From the NCBI GenBank assembly GCA_019359355.1, contig JAHHHM010000013.1, forward strand, positions 120,508-184,507: a stretch of DNA of 64,000 bases, read 5' to 3'. The DNA is from Microcoleus vaginatus WJT46-NPBG5. GTDB taxonomy: Bacteria > Cyanobacteriota > Cyanobacteriia > Cyanobacteriales > Oscillatoriaceae. Of this stretch, positions 59,463 through 64,000 are shown one piece after another. The notes below the pieces were generated by a model. The model did not search any database and had not been told where the DNA came from. It worked only from the letters and a program-made list of their open reading frames with translations. A program made the position numbers and the translations under genes. Within the stretch, counting starts at the first letter, position 1. Each line of letters opens with the position of its first letter.

Positions 59463-60893
59463 ATGACTTACGCTTCAAGCCAAACACAAACAAAAACAGG
59501 CTACAAAGCCGGTGTAAAAGACTACAGACTGACTTATTACACCCCCGATTACACACCGAAAGACACTGATATCCTCGCGGCTTTCCGCGTTACCCCTCAG
59601 CCTGGAGTTCCCCCTGAAGAAGCGGGTGCTGCTGTGGCGGCAGAGTCTTCCACCGGCACTTGGACAACCGTGTGGACCGACTTGCTGACGGACTTGGATC
59701 GCTATAAAGGTCGTTGCTACGACATCACCCCAGTCCCCGGTGAAGATAACCAGTTTATTTGCTACGTTGCTTATCCACTGGATCTGTTTGAAGAAGGTTC
59801 TGTCACCAATATGTTGACCTCCATCGTGGGGAACGTATTTGGTTTCAAAGCCTTGCGGGCGCTGCGTCTGGAAGACCTGCGGATTCCCGTTGCCTACCTG
59901 AAGACTTTCCAAGGGCCTCCCCACGGTATCCAAGTAGAGCGCGACAAAATCAACAAGTACGGTCGTCCCCTACTCGGTTGCACCATCAAACCCAAATTGG
60001 GTTTGTCGGCTAAAAACTACGGTCGGGCAGTCTATGAGTGCCTACGCGGCGGTCTGGACTTCACCAAAGACGACGAAAACATCAACTCAGCCCCATTCCA
60101 GCGCTGGCGTGATCGCTTCCTGTTCGTAGCAGAAGCTATCCACAAAGCCCAGGCTGAAACAGGTGAAATCAAGGGTCACTACCTGAACGTCACCGCCCCT
60201 ACCTGTGAACAAATGTTGGAGCGCGCCGAGTTCGCCAAAGAACTCAAAATGCCCATCATCATGCACGACTACCTGACTGCAGGGTTCACAGCTAACACAA
60301 CTTTAGCTCACTGGTGCCGCGCCAACGGTATCTTGCTACACATTCACCGCGCTATGCACGCTGTGATTGACCGGCAAAAGAACCACGGGATTCACTTCCG
60401 TGTCTTGGCCAAGTGTCTGCGGATGTCTGGTGGTGACCACATCCACACCGGCACCGTCGTCGGCAAGTTGGAAGGCGAACGCGGAATCACGATGGGCTTC
60501 GTTGATTTGCTGCGTGAAAACTATGTCGAGCAAGACTTGTCTCGCGGTATTTATTTCACGCAAGACTGGGCATCTATGCCTGGTGTGATGGCAGTTGCTT
60601 CCGGTGGTATTCACGTATGGCACATGCCGGCACTCGTGGAAATCTTCGGCGATGACTCCGTCCTGCAATTCGGCGGCGGCACCTTGGGCCACCCCTGGGG
60701 TAATGCTCCAGGCGCAACAGCCAACCGCGTTGCCCTCGAAGCTTGCGTCCAAGCACGTAACGAAGGCCGGTCACTTGCCCGCGAAGGCAACGACGTGATC
60801 CGCGAAGCCTGTAAGTGGTCTCCTGAATTGGCCGCAGCTTGCGAACTCTGGAAAGAAATCAAGTTCGAGTTCGAGGCAATGGATACGGTCTGA
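59463..60893 (+). CDS. rbcL: RuBisCO large subunit (form IB), 476 aa
   Basis: Fixes CO2 onto ribulose-1,5-bisphosphate in the carboxysome. The carbamylated Lys lies in [13 protein letters not shown], the catalytic Lys in [18 protein letters not shown], and loop 6 and C-terminal motifs ([37 protein letters not shown]) are intact. Length and sequence are those of cyanobacterial/plant form IB enzymes. It starts at ATG 59463 behind a strong AGGAAGGGGG. It heads rbcL-rbcX-rbcS, followed by a hairpin before rbcX. Confidence 0.99.
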   Translation: MTYASSQTQTKTGYKAGVKDYRLTYYTPDYTPKDTDILAAFRVTPQPGVPPEEAGAAVAAESSTGTWTTVWTDLLTDLDRYKGRCYDITPVPGEDNQFICYVAYPLDLFEEGSVTNMLTSIVGNVFGFKALRALRLEDLRIPVAYLKTFQGPPHGIQVERDKINKYGRPLLGCTIKPKLGLSAKNYGRAVYECLRGGLDFTKDDENINSAPFQRWRDRFLFVAEAIHKAQAETGEIKGHYLNVTAPTCEQMLERAEFAKELKMPIIMHDYLTAGFTANTTLAHWCRANGILLHIHRAMHAVIDRQKNHGIHFRVLAKCLRMSGGDHIHTGTVVGKLEGERGITMGFVDLLRENYVEQDLSRGIYFTQDWASMPGVMAVASGGIHVWHMPALVEIFGDDSVLQFGGGTLGHPWGNAPGATANRVALEACVQARNEGRSLAREGNDVIREACKWSPELAAACELWKEIKFEFEAMDTV

Positions 60894-60898
60894 TGAAA

Positions 60899-60950
60899 AG
60901 TCCTGAGTGCGAGGTGAATAATCTCCACTCAGAACTTAGGATTCAGGACT
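60899..60950 (+). other. Intercistronic hairpin between rbcL and rbcX
   Basis: AGTCCTGA (60899-60906) pairs with TCAGGACT (60943-60950), and GAGTG with CACTC inside. It lies right after the rbcL stop without a T tract, so it could stabilise the rbcL message or lower downstream expression. Confidence 0.65.
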
Positions 60951-61164
60951 GACTGGGCTGGAGTTGGGTATTAAAAACGCGGTGGCTATCCACAAGATGG
61001 CAAGTTGAAGGCGAAATCCTGTGGATGTGAGTCTTAGGTATTTTCCAATGCTGTTTTGGCAAGGGAGAGCGGGTATGGTGTTGTACCCAGTAAAGGTTGC
61101 AGCAATCAGCTTTTACTAAAGATTTTAGTAAAAGATAACTGACCCTCTCAAAATTCACATCAGT

Positions 61165-61575
61165 ATGGATATAAAACAAATCGCCAAAGATACTGCGAAG
61201 GTGCTGACTAGCTACCTGACTTATCAAGCGATGCGAACTGTTTTTGCTCAGCTCAGTGAAACAAATCCTCCCTTGGCGCTCTGGTTGCAAAGCTTTTCCT
61301 CCAGTGGCAAAATCCAAGATGGTGAAGCCTACCTGCGGGAATTACTTCAGGAAAAGCCAGAATTAGCGTTTCGACTAATGACAGTGCGAGAACATCTGGC
61401 CCAGGAAGTGTCAGAGTTTTTACCTGAGATGGTTTGCACTGGCATCAGTCAAGCAAATATGGAACATCGCCGGCGGCATTTGGAGCGCATGACGCAACTA
61501 AGCATACCTGACACCGCCCCCCAGTCAGAAATGGAAACCTCTTCAGAGCCTAATTTGGATAATTTATCCAGTTAA
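61165..61575 (+). CDS. rbcX: RuBisCO assembly chaperone RbcX, 136 aa
   Basis: Homodimeric chaperone that binds the C-terminal tail of nascent RbcL to help form L8 cores. The text [29 protein letters not shown], then LVREH-type [15 protein letters not shown] and [13 protein letters not shown] matches RbcX throughout. A small Ser/Glu-rich tail extends the C-terminus. The gene stops at 61575, 65 bases before rbcS, in the usual cyanobacterial order. Confidence 0.97.
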   Translation: MDIKQIAKDTAKVLTSYLTYQAMRTVFAQLSETNPPLALWLQSFSSSGKIQDGEAYLRELLQEKPELAFRLMTVREHLAQEVSEFLPEMVCTGISQANMEHRRRHLERMTQLSIPDTAPQSEMETSSEPNLDNLSS

Positions 61576-61640
61576 TGGCTAATCGCTTCATCGCAATTAG
61601 CCAAGAATTGCAGCTACACCAGAAAGACACTAAGGAAGAC

Positions 61641-61976
61641 ATGAAAACCCTACCCAAAGAGCGTCGTTACGAGACCCTGTCCTATCTGCCGCCACTCAGC
61701 GACGCGCAGATCGCCAAACAAGTTCAGTACATCCTCGATCAAGGTTATATTCCTGCCATCGAGTTCAATGAAGTGTCTGAACCAACGACATTCTACTGGA
61801 CACTGTGGAAGTTGCCTTTGTTCAACGCCAGAAGCGTCCAAGAAGTTCTGAGTGAAGTTCAAGGCTGCCGGTCTGAATACTCCAACTGCTTCGTGCGTGT
61901 TGTCGGTTTTGACAACATCAAGCAGTGCCAAGTCCTCAGCTTCATCGTACACAAGCCGAACACCAGAGGCTACTAG
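61641..61976 (+). CDS. rbcS: RuBisCO small subunit, 111 aa
   Basis: Caps the L8 core to form L8S8. [20 protein letters not shown], then [10 protein letters not shown] and [20 protein letters not shown] are diagnostic. ATG 61641 has AAGGAAG in front and is the family start; the frame is open to 61575 but that part is not homologous. A strong terminator follows 38 bases after the stop, closing the operon. Confidence 0.98.
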   Translation: MKTLPKERRYETLSYLPPLSDAQIAKQVQYILDQGYIPAIEFNEVSEPTTFYWTLWKLPLFNARSVQEVLSEVQGCRSEYSNCFVRVVGFDNIKQCQVLSFIVHKPNTRGY

Positions 61977-62013
61977 AACTTAGTTCTCAAATTTGACTCA
62001 CTAGAGTAAAAAA

Positions 62014-62048
62014 GTAGGGGTAATTCATAAATTGCCCCTATTTTTTTT
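62014..62048 (+). terminator. Rho-independent terminator of the rbcLXS operon
   Basis: TAGGGGTAATT (62015-62025) pairs with AATTGCCCCTA (62030-62040) around a four-base loop, followed by eight T. Confidence 0.95.
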
Positions 62049-62286
62049 GCTATAAATTAAAAGCCGGTATAACATTACCTTGAATTTAAACCGCTCTTTC
62101 TATTTTAATTTTTGGCAAAATCAACTTGTGGGGGCGTTAGCTTCTACATATCCACATACTAACCCCCTGAAATGTGAGATTGGGAGGGGAAAACACATCT
62201 CTAATTCCGAGCATTTTGGCAGAAGAATTAAAGGGTCTGTAATTTGGATATTCTAGGATAACAATAAGGGCTATGAGAGGACGAAA

Positions 62287-63150
62287 ATGAACGAACTCAC
62301 GGAAAGTAAATTGGAGCAAATCGCTCAACTGATTGCCACTCTGCCAAGCGATTCCTTACTGGAAAAATGCCAGACAGAAGAGCAAATTAATGAATGGCAT
62401 AACTTGCGAAACACTCAGCTTTTGATTGCTGACTGCTGGCAAGCTGAGTTTATTCTGTGCCAAGGCGATCCAATCGGCAATGCCTTGGATAGGCAAGAAA
62501 TTTCCAAGGACAAACACGACATGATTAAGCAGAGAGTAATTCTTTACAAGCATCAGTGGGAACTGATGCAGGAAGCCAATAAGTATGTAGAGCAGTGGCA
62601 TCAGTTTATTGATAAGCGGAGCATTCAATCTTTAATTAAAAATAATTTAGCTAAACGTTTCTTACCTCTTGGAGGGGATAAAGCTTTACGCGATAACTTT
62701 GAACCCACCTATCCTTTTCAATCAGCTTTCGATTTATTTACGCAAACTTTGAAAGAAGAAGTGGATGGCAGCTTTGCGTGGTGTTTAGAACCCTATTTTG
62801 AGATTCCTGTCAAGAAGTGGAGAGAAGCCACAAAACAGTTAAGGAAAAATATTGAGCAAGTCAATGCCGATGAAACTTATCCACAGCTTAAATCTACTGA
62901 AGTGGAGAAGCTAAAAACTAACATTCGTTGGGATAAATTGGGGTTTTCCTGGTTGGGAATGACTTTGTTTGTTTGCCAGTTTGTCGCGCTGCGTGACCCC
63001 TCACTTAGGAAGAAATTGATGAATTTTAACCGATCACTTGTGGACTATTGCAAGATTGGAGTGCGGGCTAGCCTCAAGGTTGGCGGTTTCGCCTGGAATA
63101 AAGGAAAGAAGGTTTTTGCTTCCAAAGCCGGTGGATTATATCGTAGTTGA
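62287..63150 (+). CDS. Hypothetical protein, 287 aa
   Basis: Unrecognised. The sequence is mostly helical and polar (TESKLEQIAQLIATLPSDSL; LWNL-type runs absent) with Trp-rich spots (WHNLRNTQLLIADCWQAE; SFAWCLEPYFEIPVKKWRE) and no membrane helix except a weak hydrophobic part near residue 225 (SWLGMTLFVCQFVAL). GAGAGGA lies before ATG 62287. The 310-base gap before it holds only the rbc terminator. No operon partner. Confidence 0.7.
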   Translation: MNELTESKLEQIAQLIATLPSDSLLEKCQTEEQINEWHNLRNTQLLIADCWQAEFILCQGDPIGNALDRQEISKDKHDMIKQRVILYKHQWELMQEANKYVEQWHQFIDKRSIQSLIKNNLAKRFLPLGGDKALRDNFEPTYPFQSAFDLFTQTLKEEVDGSFAWCLEPYFEIPVKKWREATKQLRKNIEQVNADETYPQLKSTEVEKLKTNIRWDKLGFSWLGMTLFVCQFVALRDPSLRKKLMNFNRSLVDYCKIGVRASLKVGGFAWNKGKKVFASKAGGLYRS

Positions 63151-63265
63151 ACGTAACAATCAAAATAATTTAACAAAAATTGAAATCAGGTACAAAAATT
63201 TTCTGCTCCTAGAACGCTGATTTATGTTGAGGGAATGTCAACCACAGCAATCTGGGAGCGCATTT

Positions 63266-63790
63266 ATGCAATTGAGAAACTTCGGACTCATATTTTTTCC
63301 CTCACTTTTGGCAACCCTATTCCTCGGAACTATCTTTGGTGCCGGCGCGGAAAATGCCGGGGAAAAAGTGCTTAGCGATCAGCAAACTGTTCAGATTGCT
63401 CAAGCCGGCGCTCCTCCGCTTCAGAGTCGTTGGAAACTAGACATCGCAGTAAGAGACCAGACGGGAAGCGGCTCTAAAAGCAATTACCAAATCTTCGCGG
63501 ACTTTAAGCAAACAGGTTCCGATTTATCCGGCCAATTTGTGAAAACCAATCCCAACGCCTGCAAAGAAACTTCCATATCTGGAACCGTTGAGGGTAACAA
63601 AGTAAACTGGACAGTTTTGTACACCGGCTGGTGTTGTAGGGGTGCGACAATGAAGTTCGAGGGCGTTCTGCGTTCTCCTAACATTGTCGAAGGCAAACTA
63701 TCACCCTTAGGAAGCACTCCGCGTAACTGTACCTTGTGGTGGGCAGATGTAGTGGCAACCAAGGACAACAACCTTTATTATCGCCGGTGA
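63266..63790 (+). CDS. Secreted hypothetical protein, 174 aa
   Basis: An N-terminal signal peptide (LIFFPSLLATLFLGTIFG, likely cleavage after G-A-E-N-A) precedes a beta-rich domain of about 110 residues (RWKLDIAVRDQTGSGSKSNY, then YTGWCCRGATMKFEGVLRSP) with several Cys. GGGAGC lies upstream of ATG 63266, so this start is preferred over the in-frame ATG at 63224. Family not recognised. Confidence 0.65.
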   Translation: MQLRNFGLIFFPSLLATLFLGTIFGAGAENAGEKVLSDQQTVQIAQAGAPPLQSRWKLDIAVRDQTGSGSKSNYQIFADFKQTGSDLSGQFVKTNPNACKETSISGTVEGNKVNWTVLYTGWCCRGATMKFEGVLRSPNIVEGKLSPLGSTPRNCTLWWADVVATKDNNLYYRR

Positions 63791-63876
63791 AATGGCTGAG
63801 TAATGCCAAGATATTTGCGCCCAAAACCCTTTTCCCAATTTAGGAGTGGCGAACTTGGCGTGTTGCCGGTTCAAAC

Positions 63877-63911
63877 AAAAAAGCGCCCCCATTTCTGAAG
63901 GCGCTTTTTTT
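63877..63911. terminator. Bidirectional terminator between two convergent genes
   Basis: AAAAAAGCGCC (63877-63887) and GGCGCTTTTTT (63900-63910) form a stem with A and T tails on both sides, so it can end transcription of the secreted-protein gene (plus) and psbA (minus). Confidence 0.9.
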
Positions 63912-63927
63912 AATTGCGGACTAAAAC

Positions 63928-64000
63928 TTAGCCATTGATAGCAGGAGCAGTCAAAGCAACAGGAGCTTGAGAACCGGCAGCCAAATCAAGCGGGAAGTTG
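63928..64000 (-). CDS. psbA: Photosystem II D1 protein, C-terminal end (rest outside window)
   Basis: The minus strand encodes NFPLDLAAGSQAPVALTAPA then I-N-G and stop, the conserved D1 carboxy terminus including the processing site after the second Ala of L-D-L-A. D1 binds the water-oxidising Mn cluster; the free C-terminal Ala made by CtpA is a ligand. Only 23 residues are in the window. Confidence 0.96.
   Translation of the reverse strand, partial: NFPLDLAAGSQAPVALTAPAING

Overview
The window is a piece of a cyanobacterial chromosome, most likely from a filamentous, oscillatorian-type species. The evidence is a form IB RuBisCO operon in the order rbcL-rbcX-rbcS, the 3' end of a psbA (D1) gene, a cyanophycinase, a PCP-reductase-like small protein, several HIP1 octamers (GCGATCGC), many GCCGGC words and heptameric GGGCATN short tandem repeats. 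No tRNA, rRNA, CRISPR array or intact transposase was seen. The genus is not resolved.

Layout. 1-3.8 kb: cut cyanophycinase gene, a small unknown protein, a stand-alone CBM48-like protein, a short-chain dehydrogenase and a YihY-type membrane protein. 3.8-7.9 kb: a lone one-module nonribosomal peptide synthetase (C-A-T-TE). 8.6-15.8 kb: two unusual repeat-built proteins on either side of a Ca2+/H+ antiporter, with a 1.2-kb decayed spacer. 16-25 kb: response regulator, GlsB-like protein, Dps ferritin, DUF2267, DUF2231 and DUF3891 proteins, then the two glutathione-dependent formaldehyde detoxification enzymes (frmA, fghA) separated by a broken small ORF. 25-43 kb: mostly housekeeping or conserved genes (enoyl reductase-like, SPFH protein, ABC-F ATPase, RNA methyltransferase, cyclophilin, Kir channel, ABC exporter, panB, two Uma2 proteins).

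43.5-55 kb is the accessory region. A segment of about 450 bp occurs twice, in direct orientation, 4.6 kb apart. Each copy carries the start of an unknown Cys-rich gene and an XisI-like gene. Between them lie a protein of about 1000 residues joining WD40 repeats, a Ras/Roc-type GTPase, a Cys4 motif and a C-terminal DUF4365 (nuclease-like) domain, a HhH-GPD DNA glycosylase and a truncated DUF2283 gene. The second copy is dead (stop codon in xisI). Next come a 1778-residue kinase/ATPase/GAF/adenylate cyclase protein and remnants of a TPR gene and a tyrosine recombinase. This looks like an old mobile or defence-associated locus, and the WD40-GTPase-DUF4365 protein is the best candidate for an undescribed system.

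55-64 kb returns to core genes: hisC with a 36-residue membrane protein just upstream, a zinc-ribbon Ser/Thr kinase, the RuBisCO operon with clear hairpins, two unknown proteins, and psbA entering from the right on the minus strand.

Starts were moved inward wherever a ribosome-binding site or family boundary favoured a later codon. All domain calls are from reading motifs; no search was run.
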